From Bacteroidales bacterium UBA5266 (GTDB lineage: Bacteria > Bacteroidota > Bacteroidia > Bacteroidales > WCHB1-69): 39,032 nucleotides of DNA. Shown here one piece after another: positions 8,955 through 16,445 of this stretch. The DNA lies in NCBI GenBank assembly GCA_002411545.1, contig DHTG01000054.1:1-39032 (forward strand). The letters are read 5' to 3'. The translations under genes were made by a program, and so were the position numbers. A model generated the notes under the pieces. That model had not been told where the DNA came from, did no database searches, and worked only from the letters and a program-made list of their open reading frames with translations. Every line of letters begins with the position of its first letter. Position 1 is the first letter of the stretch.

Positions 8955-10613
8955 TTATTTCTTGGTTTTTCCTTTTAACAAAGCTGTATATTCGTGAAGA
9001 TTATGCAATAAATCTTTCGCTTTTATCATTTCAGGATCTATTTGTAAAGAAGCTTGTAGCCTACCCTTTTGATAATAGTAGCGACTCACAATTTCAAGAT
9101 ATAACAATTCTTTGATTTCTTTTTTATATCTCTCTAAATCCTTGCTCTTTTCTTTTTTTACGAGTTCTTTCAGTTGGTTAATCTCTTTATTTACAGCTTC
9201 TGAAAACTTATCATCTTTCACACTTTGTTCCAGATTGGCAATTTGTCTTTCAGTATATGTCTCATATTCTATATTTTGATTCACAGCATAGCTTAAAAAA
9301 TCTTCATACATCTGGTCGGTGAACACAAAATTTTCTACCGGAGGTATTTTATTGTTATTAAATTTAAATTCATTGGCATAATTAAAAATAATACGTTTTT
9401 CCAACATAGCCAATAAAATGGTACTATATGTTTCGGGCTTAATCACAACATCAGGTTCTACCCCACCATAATCATAAACAGTTCGTCCGTTTTTTGTTTT
9501 AAATGCAACGGCATTAGAATCGATTTTTGATTTGGAAAGCCCATTACTATCTCTATCGGAGTAATCTACCTTTTGGATACATCGGCCGGAAGGAATGTAA
9601 TATTTCGAAACCGTAACTTTAAGATTAGTATTGTAACTTAAGGGAAGCACATTTTGAACCAGCCCTTTACCAAAAGTACGACGACCAATCACAACCCCTC
9701 TATCCAAATCTTGAATGGCACCGGCTACAATTTCAGAGGCGGAGGCACTAAATCCATCTACCAAAACCACTAAAGGGATATTTGCATCCAGAACTTCATT
9801 TTGTGTATAATAAAACTGATTTTTATCCGACAGTTTACCTTTTGTACTCACAATCAACTCTCCTTTATCCACAAATAAATTTACAATATTGACTGCTTCG
9901 TGTAGCAAGCCCCCACCATTGCCACGCAAATCCAATATCAACGATTTAATTCCTTCTTCTTTTAATGACAGAAATGCATTTTTAACATCCAAAGAAGCAT
10001 TCTCCATAAATTGAGTTAAATAAATATATCCTATATCATCGCCAACTTTACTTGCATAGGCGACATTTGGAAATTTAATTTCCTCTCTAACGACATTCTT
10101 TGAAACGATCGATTTTCTTCCGTAAGGTATAATGTCTAATTTCACACTTGTTCCGGGATGCCCTCTTAATAATGCACTAACATCCGAAACACTTTTGTTT
10201 TTAACATCTTGATTATTTACTTTAACGATTTTATCGCCGGCTTGTAAGCCTGTTTTATAAGCGGGAGTTCCCTCATAAGGCTCAGAGATAACAACATAAT
10301 CCTCTGTTTGTAATATAGTGGCACCTATACCTCCGTAATGACCTGCCGTCATTAATTTAAGCTCTTCCATCTGCGATTCCGGATAGAATACCGTATAGGG
10401 ATCTAATTTGTTTAGCATGGCATGTATAGATTCCTCCACTAAATTAGTAACATTGATGTCATCCACATAATTTTCGTTCAACTGGCGTAACAAGGTAGCA
10501 TAAATATCTAAATTCTTTGCTATTTCAAAATCATTCCGGACAAAGCCTATCGTTAGTGAAGTAAGTAAAACAAACGATATGACAATCAGAATATTTCTTT
10601 TCTTTCCTTTCAT
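8955..10613 (-). CDS. S41-family C-terminal processing peptidase (CtpA/Prc-like)
   Basis: 552 residues. An N-terminal membrane anchor or signal is at about 8-24. A helical region precedes a PDZ domain at roughly 95-165 (GGIGATI, YKTGLQAGDKIVKVN). The S41 core contains LRGNGGG at about 229-235 and GFSASASEIVAGAIQDL at 287-303. Catalytic residues are likely S291 and K316 (FGKG), with the 25-residue spacing of E. coli Prc. A charged helical tail of about 150 residues follows. These periplasmic proteases degrade or trim proteins from the C-terminus. The start codon is preceded by an 88-base gap to the rhomboid gene, so the two may be linked. Confidence 0.93.
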   Translation of the reverse strand: MKGKKRNILIVISFVLLTSLTIGFVRNDFEIAKNLDIYATLLRQLNENYVDDINVTNLVEESIHAMLNKLDPYTVFYPESQMEELKLMTAGHYGGIGATILQTEDYVVISEPYEGTPAYKTGLQAGDKIVKVNNQDVKNKSVSDVSALLRGHPGTSVKLDIIPYGRKSIVSKNVVREEIKFPNVAYASKVGDDIGYIYLTQFMENASLDVKNAFLSLKEEGIKSLILDLRGNGGGLLHEAVNIVNLFVDKGELIVSTKGKLSDKNQFYYTQNEVLDANIPLVVLVDGFSASASEIVAGAIQDLDRGVVIGRRTFGKGLVQNVLPLSYNTNLKVTVSKYYIPSGRCIQKVDYSDRDSNGLSKSKIDSNAVAFKTKNGRTVYDYGGVEPDVVIKPETYSTILLAMLEKRIIFNYANEFKFNNNKIPPVENFVFTDQMYEDFLSYAVNQNIEYETYTERQIANLEQSVKDDKFSEAVNKEINQLKELVKKEKSKDLERYKKEIKELLYLEIVSRYYYQKGRLQASLQIDPEMIKAKDLLHNLHEYTALLKGKTKK

Positions 10614-10701
10614 ATATAATTCTTTTTTTTGTTAAACGAAAAGCAAGATCTTTTATTGCAAGCAATATCCCAAGAAAACAACATTATTCGAGTCAATAAT
10701 T

Positions 10702-11334
10702 TCATGAAAACATTTGTACAATTTGAATAAAAAAAGCAATGATTAACTTATAATCAAACATCAACACAAACAAGAAACCATAAACCGCACCGAAAAAATG
10801 GGCTGTATGTCCGATATTATCCATATTTTTCCTTGCCATATACATGGAATACAGGAGAAATAATATTCCGAAAATAAAGGCCGGTATGCCAATGGGGATA
10901 AAAAAGATATAAATCTTTTGTAAGGGATATAATAATATACTGGCAAATATCACGGCAGAAGTAGCCCCCGAAGCACCAACAGCATGATAATTATAATCTT
11001 CTTTATAAATTCTTAAATCATACATCGTTGAAAAGAGTATGGATGTTATATATAACAAAAGATACATTACATGTCCCTTATTATCAAATAAAAACACATA
11101 TGCATCTTCTACAATTTCGCCAAACATCCATAAGACAAACATATTAATTAGTAAGTGCATCCAGTTGGCATGGATAAAACCATAAGTCAACAAACGATAC
11201 CACTGATTTTGATGTGCTATCGCATATGCATTGAAGGATAAACGATAAAAAACATCTTTCCGCATGATGGCTATCACGGAAATCAAAACACTAACAACAA
11301 TGATTATAAGATTTACCATAGACTTTTCTTCCAA
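10702..11334 (-). CDS. Rhomboid-family intramembrane serine protease
   Basis: 210 residues with about six membrane helices. The rhomboid signatures are complete: HANWMHLLINM at 55-65 with the oxyanion asparagine, GASGA at 120-124 with catalytic S122, and AHFFGAVYG at 178-186 with catalytic H179. It would cut transmembrane substrates within or near the bilayer. A second start at M6 is possible; the longer start is kept because it follows the promoter-like element closely. Substrates are unknown. It heads a minus-strand series that continues into the S41 protease. Confidence 0.9.
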   Translation of the reverse strand: MEEKSMVNLIIIVVSVLISVIAIMRKDVFYRLSFNAYAIAHQNQWYRLLTYGFIHANWMHLLINMFVLWMFGEIVEDAYVFLFDNKGHVMYLLLYITSILFSTMYDLRIYKEDYNYHAVGASGATSAVIFASILLYPLQKIYIFFIPIGIPAFIFGILFLLYSMYMARKNMDNIGHTAHFFGAVYGFLFVLMFDYKLIIAFFIQIVQMFS

Positions 11335-11345
11335 TAATTAAGGTG

Positions 11346-11353
11346 CAAAAATA
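11346..11353 (-). promoter_or_regulatory. Candidate promoter for the rhomboid gene
   Basis: On the minus strand TATTTTTG lies 12 bases upstream of the start, with a TTGACA-like sequence 16 bases further up (around 11367-11372). The leader would be very short. Confidence 0.5.
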
Positions 11354-11545
11354 GACATTTTTTTATTGTCAACACGCAAATATCAATCTTTTGGGGACTT
11401 TATAACTGTTTATATCTCTGTATGCTGCTGACGGAATGCCTGAAATGCCTCTCAGAGTTTGCGCTAAAACCTTAGAGATTTTCTTTAAGCTGCAGATTCT
11501 TCCAAGAAGCACTAAATAATAAATGAATGTAGGTTTTTTTACATT

Positions 11546-11692
11546 ATTGTCCGATAAATATACTTTATGCGTAACGGATTCTTCACCTCACTTCGTTACG
11601 CTCAGAATGACAATGATTTTAATATGATGAAGGGGCGCAGAAGGCTGTTATTCTGAGCGAAGCGAAGAATCTATTGGAATTTATCGGACATT
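11546..11692. repeat. 147-bp composite inverted repeat (MITE- or REP-like)
   Basis: The outer arms ATTGTCCGATAAAT (11546-11559) and ATTTATCGGACATT (11679-11692) are complementary at 13 of 14 positions. Inner arms at 11577-11612 and 11646-11672 are complementary over TTCTGAGCG and GAAGAATC, with about ten extra bases on the left. A third small stem GCGTAACG / CGTTACGC (11569-11576, 11594-11601) is nested in the left arm. The inner core resembles the TTCTGAGCGAAGCGAAGAATC motif that recurs between genes in many bacteria. It encodes no protein. Confidence 0.75.
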
Positions 11693-11715
11693 AGTAATTT
11701 TATTAAAAAAAAAAG

Positions 11716-11723
11716 TATCTTTG
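11716..11723 (+). promoter_or_regulatory. Candidate -7 promoter element for the T9SS cargo gene
   Basis: TATCTTTG, a match to TAnnTTTG, is placed 40 bases before the start codon, just beyond the inverted repeat. Confidence 0.55.
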
Positions 11724-11763
11724 TCTTGAAAAAAGTGCCTTTGTAAATTAAAAAACATAAAGT

Positions 11764-13719
11764 ATGAAAAAATTAATTTTAATAATTATTCTTATCAGTA
11801 TTATTCCTTATTCGCTTATCTCTCAAACCTATTCTAAGGACAAAACAGTCATAGTATCGGCAAGCATCAATGCCTCGGCTCCTTCGATTAGCTTGCATTG
11901 GTTGGCTCAAGACAGCACCATTTCCTATGATATTTTCAAAAAGAGTCCAAATTCCGAATCTTGGACAACACAAATAGCCTCATCCTTACCGGCAGGGACC
12001 TTATCATTTACGGATACCAATGTTAAAATTGGAGAAGAATATGAATATATAGTAGTAAGAAATTATCTGCCTTCGAATAACAAAGGATATGGATTTATAT
12101 TAAGCGGGATAGAAAAAGGTGCCATATATAATCATGGCATTTTACTATTAGTGGTGGATAGTCTTTCGACCCGTGGATTGGATTTCGAAATCAAACGATG
12201 GATAGACGATACCGAAGCAGATGGATGGGTGGTGAAAACGCTGCGCATCGACTCAAATGATCAAGTTACCAGCATTAAATCAGCCATAATTACGCTCTAC
12301 GATGAAGACCCCGAAAATACGAAAGCATTGTTTTTATTGGGAAGAGTTCCCGTACCTTATTCAGGTAATTTATGTCCGGATGGGCATCCCGACCATGTAG
12401 GAGCTTGGCCTGCCGACGGATATTATGCCGACGTAGATGGTAATTGGACAGATGAAAGCGCAAACAGCACCTCTTCCGGCAAAGCAAGAACCATTAACAC
12501 TCCCGGGGATGGAAAATTCGACCAATCCGTATTCTATTCTCCCGTAGATTTGCAAATCGGCCGAGTAGATATGCGTAATTTACTCTTATATACAAAAAGT
12601 GAAACTACTTTACTGAAACAATACCTGGATAAAAATCATGCCTACAAAAACAAACATTTCGTTCCTCGAAACAGGGGTTTAATAAGAGATAATTTTATCG
12701 CTTATCCGGAAGGTTTTGCCGCTTCCGCCTTCAATTCCTTTTACACCTTATGCGACAGTGTAGATTATAACATTGGATATAGTAATGTATTATCAAAGAA
12801 TGATTATCAATGGGCCTATGGTTGCGGTGGAGGTTCATATACCAGCTGCAGCGGAGTGATCACATCCACCTTTTTAGCAAGCGACACCTTAATGAATGTT
12901 TTTAATTTTCTTTTTGGAAGCTATTTCGGCGATTGGGACAACACTAACAATCTGTTACGTTCAACTCTCGCCAGCGGTTCGCTCTCTATTGCCTGGTCGG
13001 GAAGACCTTTTTGGTATGTACATCAAATGGCCATGGGATACAACATAGGATATTGTGCCAAACTTACGATGAATAACCAAAACACCTATTATCCGGGAAA
13101 CATACCTAAAGGAGTACATATTGCTTTATTGGGCGACCCAAGCTTACGTGCCCACATACTCTCTCCCCCTTCGAATGTCATTGCAACATTCGAAAACAAA
13201 CAATGTGGAATAAGCTGGCAAAAATCTACGGACGAAGTCGATGGATATTATGTTTTCAAACGATTGCATCCTAATCAAGCCTATACCTTGGTTTCTCCCT
13301 CTATTATTAAAGATACTTTATTTATTGACCGGACCACCTCTGAAACAGGAACATACCAATACATGGTCAGAGCAGTGGGCTTACATACAAGCCCGTCGGG
13401 TAGTTATTACAACTTGAGTTTGGGAAGAATCGATACAGCATTCAATCATCAAGCTTTTGTCAGCATCGCTGACGTAAAACCTCTTTCAACTATTAAGATT
13501 TATCCAAATCCCGCTAAACATATTTTGACAATCGAAAACAATGAATACCTCATCAAAGTGGTATATATATACGATATGCTTGGCAAAGAAATTACCAGAT
13601 TACAGACCAATAACCACAAAGTAGTTTTAAATATCCAGCATATCAATCCCGGGATCTATGTATTAAAAACAAACACCGAACAAGGCACATTCAACCATAA
13701 AATTCATATAATTCGTTAA
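11764..13719 (+). CDS. T9SS-secreted C25-like protein with type A sorting domain
   Basis: 651 residues. A signal peptide ends near ISQTY (residue 20). A fibronectin-III-like domain covers about 25-115. A central region at about 120-462 resembles the gingipain (C25) fold: GILLLVVDSL, DFEIKRWIDDTEADGW, ALFLLGRVPVPYSG and the closing HIALLGDPSLRAH. A second FN3-like domain is at about 468-560. The C-terminus is a T9SS type A sorting domain beginning TIKIYPNPAKHILTIEN at 576, with DMLGKEI and NPGIYVLK. It should pass through the T9SS encoded at 21840-28130 and be anchored or released at the surface. The GHG and cysteine motifs that mark active C25 enzymes are not evident (YGCGGGSY and FGSYFGDWD stand in similar positions), so activity is doubtful. 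Export route is well supported; enzymatic role is not. Confidence 0.82.
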   Translation: MKKLILIIILISIIPYSLISQTYSKDKTVIVSASINASAPSISLHWLAQDSTISYDIFKKSPNSESWTTQIASSLPAGTLSFTDTNVKIGEEYEYIVVRNYLPSNNKGYGFILSGIEKGAIYNHGILLLVVDSLSTRGLDFEIKRWIDDTEADGWVVKTLRIDSNDQVTSIKSAIITLYDEDPENTKALFLLGRVPVPYSGNLCPDGHPDHVGAWPADGYYADVDGNWTDESANSTSSGKARTINTPGDGKFDQSVFYSPVDLQIGRVDMRNLLLYTKSETTLLKQYLDKNHAYKNKHFVPRNRGLIRDNFIAYPEGFAASAFNSFYTLCDSVDYNIGYSNVLSKNDYQWAYGCGGGSYTSCSGVITSTFLASDTLMNVFNFLFGSYFGDWDNTNNLLRSTLASGSLSIAWSGRPFWYVHQMAMGYNIGYCAKLTMNNQNTYYPGNIPKGVHIALLGDPSLRAHILSPPSNVIATFENKQCGISWQKSTDEVDGYYVFKRLHPNQAYTLVSPSIIKDTLFIDRTTSETGTYQYMVRAVGLHTSPSGSYYNLSLGRIDTAFNHQAFVSIADVKPLSTIKIYPNPAKHILTIENNEYLIKVVYIYDMLGKEITRLQTNNHKVVLNIQHINPGIYVLKTNTEQGTFNHKIHIIR

Positions 13720-13738
13720 TATACTTTTCTTTCATTCT

Positions 13739-14131
13739 ATGCTTACAACAAAGATCATCAAACACAAATCAGGCTTTATTATACTTACATTGATATTAAT
13801 GTATAGTATTTTGCTAACTTCCTGCAAAAACTCTCGCTATTTAAACAGCAAGGTAACATTTATCTGCAAAATGAACGGACAGAAAATGTTGGCAAATACA
13901 ATTAGTATTGATGTGTACGATGAAACACAAAAGTTGGTATGCCAAATAAAAACTGATTACGATGGCGAAGCTACAGAATACATGACTACAGAAAAACAAT
14001 ACTGTATCGAAGCATATGGAACAGATAACCAACAACATGAAATCAAAGGAGCGATTAACTTTTATTTAGATTCCGACAACGAATACGAATTTATTGAGAT
14101 TTCCATGAAATATGTCTCTTCGCAATACTAA
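13739..14131 (+). CDS. Small lipoprotein, function unknown
   Basis: 130 residues. The hydrophobic N-terminus ends in lipobox LLTSC, giving lipidated C29. The mature domain of about 100 residues looks like one immunoglobulin- or transthyretin-like beta sandwich (VTFICKMNGQKMLANTISIDVYDETQKLVCQIKTD is summarised here as alternating strands from about 38-70). No known family is recognised. It lies 19 bases after the T9SS cargo gene on the same strand and may share its transcript. No ribosome-binding site stands out. Confidence 0.7.
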   Translation: MLTTKIIKHKSGFIILTLILMYSILLTSCKNSRYLNSKVTFICKMNGQKMLANTISIDVYDETQKLVCQIKTDYDGEATEYMTTEKQYCIEAYGTDNQQHEIKGAINFYLDSDNEYEFIEISMKYVSSQY

Positions 14132-14207
14132 AGCGAAGGCTCGTATTTCACAAGATAATGTTTACAAATTAGTTTCGCTTATCATTTCATTTCACAAAGT
14201 TTTTATA

Positions 14208-14215
14208 TACTTTTG
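14208..14215 (+). promoter_or_regulatory. Candidate -7 promoter element for lpxC-fabZ
   Basis: TACTTTTG matches TAnnTTTG and lies 27 bases before the start codon. It implies a short leader and separates lpxC-fabZ from the genes upstream. Confidence 0.6.
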
Positions 14216-14242
14216 CACTAATTTTTTATTTATATCATCCAT

Positions 14243-15628
14243 ATGAGTAAACAACAAACGTTAATATCTCCCTGTAAGCTTAAAGGAAAAGGCTTACATA
14301 TTGGCAAAGAAGTAAATATCACACTATTACCGGCTGAAATAAATCACGGCATTGTTTTTAAACGTATTGACATAGAGCATCAACCTTTAATTCCTGCTTC
14401 CATAGAATTAGTGAACGAAACAGCTCGAGGCACGGTCATCACCAATAAAGATGGCATTACGGTCAGAACCATTGAACATCTTATGGCAAGTTTAGCCGGC
14501 ATGGGCATTGACAATGTATTGATTGAATTAGACGGTGAAGAAATCCCCATATTAGATGGAAGTGCTAAGTATTTTGTAGATGCCATGCATAAAGCGGGGA
14601 TAATGGAACAAGAGGCCGAAAGGAAAACCTATGAGTTGAAAGAAGTTGTCCGTTGGAAAGATGAAAATAGCGAAATCGAATTGATGGCCATCCCCAGCGA
14701 GACGTTTAAAGTATCGGTTTTGGTTGATTATAAAACCAAGGTATTGGGACAACAATATGCTGAACTTCATAATATAGATGATTTTGCCAAAGAAATAGCC
14801 CCTTGTCGCACGTTTTGCTTTTTACACGAAATTCTACCCCTTATTAAGAACAATCTCATTAAAGGAGGCGATTTGGATAACGCAATTGTCTATGTAAATC
14901 AACTGCCCGATAAATCAGACATCAAGAAAATTGCATCCATTTTTAATCACCAAGAGATAAGCGTTGAAAACACAGGCATATTAAACAATGTAAGCTTACA
15001 CTATCAGAATGAAGTAGCCAGACATAAATTATTGGATGTCATAGGTGATTTACGCCTTATTCCTTATCATTTGAAAGCTCATATCATTGCCAAATGCACC
15101 GGACATACCGCCAATGTGAATTTTGCACGATTGTTATTAAAAAAAATCAAAGAAGGAGAACAAAATCCTGTTTTCGATATATTCAAAAAACCCATCTTAT
15201 CCAGCAACGAAATCAAAGCCAAACTACCCCATCGTTATCCTTTTTTGTTGGTTGATAAAATCATTGAATTAGACCAAATGCGCGTAGTAGGCATAAAAAA
15301 TACAAGCATCAACGAAAGTTTTTTTATCGGACACTTTCCCCAAGAACCTGTGATGCCCGGGGTGTTGATCGTAGAAGGATTGGCTCAAACAGGTGGGGTG
15401 TTAGTGCTAAGTCAAGTACCTGACCCTGAAAACTATTTAACATTTTTCTTAAGTATTGATAAAGTAAAATTTCGCACAAAAGTAAGCCCTGGGGATGTAT
15501 TAATCTATGAAATGATACTGTTGGAACCTATCCGCCGTGGACTTGCACGTATGAAAGGGAAAGCATATGTAAATAACAAAATTGCTGCCGAAGGTGAATT
15601 TTTAGCGCAAATAACGAAAGATAAATAA
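14243..15628 (+). CDS. lpxC: Bifunctional LpxC deacetylase / FabZ dehydratase
   Basis: 461 residues forming the LpxC-FabZ fusion typical of Bacteroidota. LpxC occupies about 1-305: the zinc-binding TIEHLMASLAG has H79, matching E. coli numbering, and a second block HKLLDVIGDLRL supplies histidine and aspartate ligands. This half removes the acetyl group from UDP-3-O-acyl-GlcNAc, the committed step of lipid A synthesis. FabZ occupies about 315-461 with PHRYPFLLVDKI, catalytic histidine in GHFPQEPVMPGV and glutamate in IVEGLAQTGG; it dehydrates 3-hydroxyacyl-ACP. The two compete for hydroxyacyl chains, so fusion may balance membrane phospholipid and LPS. lpxA and lpxD are not in the window. Confidence 0.96.
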   Translation: MSKQQTLISPCKLKGKGLHIGKEVNITLLPAEINHGIVFKRIDIEHQPLIPASIELVNETARGTVITNKDGITVRTIEHLMASLAGMGIDNVLIELDGEEIPILDGSAKYFVDAMHKAGIMEQEAERKTYELKEVVRWKDENSEIELMAIPSETFKVSVLVDYKTKVLGQQYAELHNIDDFAKEIAPCRTFCFLHEILPLIKNNLIKGGDLDNAIVYVNQLPDKSDIKKIASIFNHQEISVENTGILNNVSLHYQNEVARHKLLDVIGDLRLIPYHLKAHIIAKCTGHTANVNFARLLLKKIKEGEQNPVFDIFKKPILSSNEIKAKLPHRYPFLLVDKIIELDQMRVVGIKNTSINESFFIGHFPQEPVMPGVLIVEGLAQTGGVLVLSQVPDPENYLTFFLSIDKVKFRTKVSPGDVLIYEMILLEPIRRGLARMKGKAYVNNKIAAEGEFLAQITKDK

Positions 15629-15644
15629 CCTTAAATGCCGAAAC

Positions 15645-15863
15645 ATGCAAAAGGATCCAAATACAAATAAGTGGACTTATTCTTATACCTTAAAAGTGTC
15701 GAAGGATAAAAGACGTGAAATTGAATCATGTGCAAAGAAAAACAATATGACAGTAAATAGATTTATAAAAGAATCTATAGAATTAAATTTAAAACTTCAC
15801 AAAACAAAACATACGAATGGCAATGACATATTGAAGAATCAATTAGAATTATTTAAATTTTAA
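15645..15863 (+). CDS. Small ribbon-helix-helix-like protein
   Basis: 72 residues. The segment SYTLKVSKDKRREIESCAKK followed by NNMTVNRFIKESIELNL has the strand-helix-helix layout of Arc/MetJ-type DNA-binding proteins: a short beta strand (about 13-19), helix (21-33), a turn NNMT and a second helix (35-50). It begins 17 bases after lpxC-fabZ and is probably read through from it. No toxin gene follows, as the next gene is a membrane protein with its own promoter, so a toxin-antitoxin role is not supported. It may be an orphan regulator. Assignment is by pattern only. Confidence 0.65.
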   Translation: MQKDPNTNKWTYSYTLKVSKDKRREIESCAKKNNMTVNRFIKESIELNLKLHKTKHTNGNDILKNQLELFKF

Positions 15864-15893
15864 TTATTTTTCCCCATTTGTTTTTATATTTCG

Positions 15894-15901
15894 TATTTTT
15901 G
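15894..15901 (+). promoter_or_regulatory. Candidate -7 promoter element for the DUF4293 gene
   Basis: TATTTTTG matches TAnnTTTG and lies 23 bases before the start. TTTG at 15877-15880 is a possible but closely spaced -33 element. Confidence 0.5.
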
Positions 15902-15924
15902 CAAAAAATTAAAAATACTATATC

Positions 15925-16404
15925 ATGATTCAACGCATTCAATCCTTATTGCTTTTATTAGCAATGATAAGTTTAATAATCGGAACACTAATGCCAATTG
16001 CCACTATTACAAACTATGATGCTCAATACCTGTATTCATCATGGGTTTTAAAACTTAACATCCCGGGTGGAAATATTATTATGACCAATTACTACATTGG
16101 AGTATTGCAAATTGTACTTGCTGTAGTTTGTTTGATAAGCATCTTCTTTTATAAGAACCGACCTACACAATCCAAAGTATGTATTGCCGGTATCATTATA
16201 AATTTCATTTTATTATTGCTGATGTTATATATTTACCCCGATCGTATTTTTCCCGAAATCGACATATTCAAATATGAAAAATTCGATATTGTGTATAATC
16301 CTTGGTGCATTTCTTCTATACTATCCTTGGCTTTCTTGTATTTAGCCAATAAATTTATTTTGAAAGATGAAAAGAAAGTACGCGATGCAGACCGGCTTCG
16401 ATAA
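15925..16404 (+). CDS. DUF4293 family membrane protein
   Basis: 159 residues with four predicted membrane helices (about 5-27, 52-73, 80-101 and 120-143). The start MIQRIQSLLLLLAMI is characteristic of DUF4293 proteins, which are confined largely to Bacteroidota. A basic C-terminal tail (KFILKDEKKVRDADRLR) is likely cytoplasmic. No function is known. It stands 41 bases upstream of uvrB. Confidence 0.8.
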   Translation: MIQRIQSLLLLLAMISLIIGTLMPIATITNYDAQYLYSSWVLKLNIPGGNIIMTNYYIGVLQIVLAVVCLISIFFYKNRPTQSKVCIAGIIINFILLLLMLYIYPDRIFPEIDIFKYEKFDIVYNPWCISSILSLAFLYLANKFILKDEKKVRDADRLR

Positions 16405-16445
16405 TTTTCTTTGGTGTTCATTATTTCTAAAAAACAAACCCCATT

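Larger units (their letters stand above)
11335..11763. other. 429-base divergent intergenic region
   Basis: It separates the rhomboid gene (-) from the T9SS cargo gene (+). It holds a promoter at each end, the composite inverted repeat, and about 150 bases (11390-11540) in which no gene, hairpin or repeat was recognised. Confidence 0.8.

Noticed and set aside
11335..11763. Degenerate insertion sequence or lost gene in the divergent gap
   Set aside because: No reading frame or transposase remnant is seen; only the palindromic element is supported.
15645..15863. Toxin-antitoxin pair with the RHH-like protein as antitoxin
   Set aside because: The next gene is a DUF4293 membrane protein with its own promoter and no toxin fold is present on either side.
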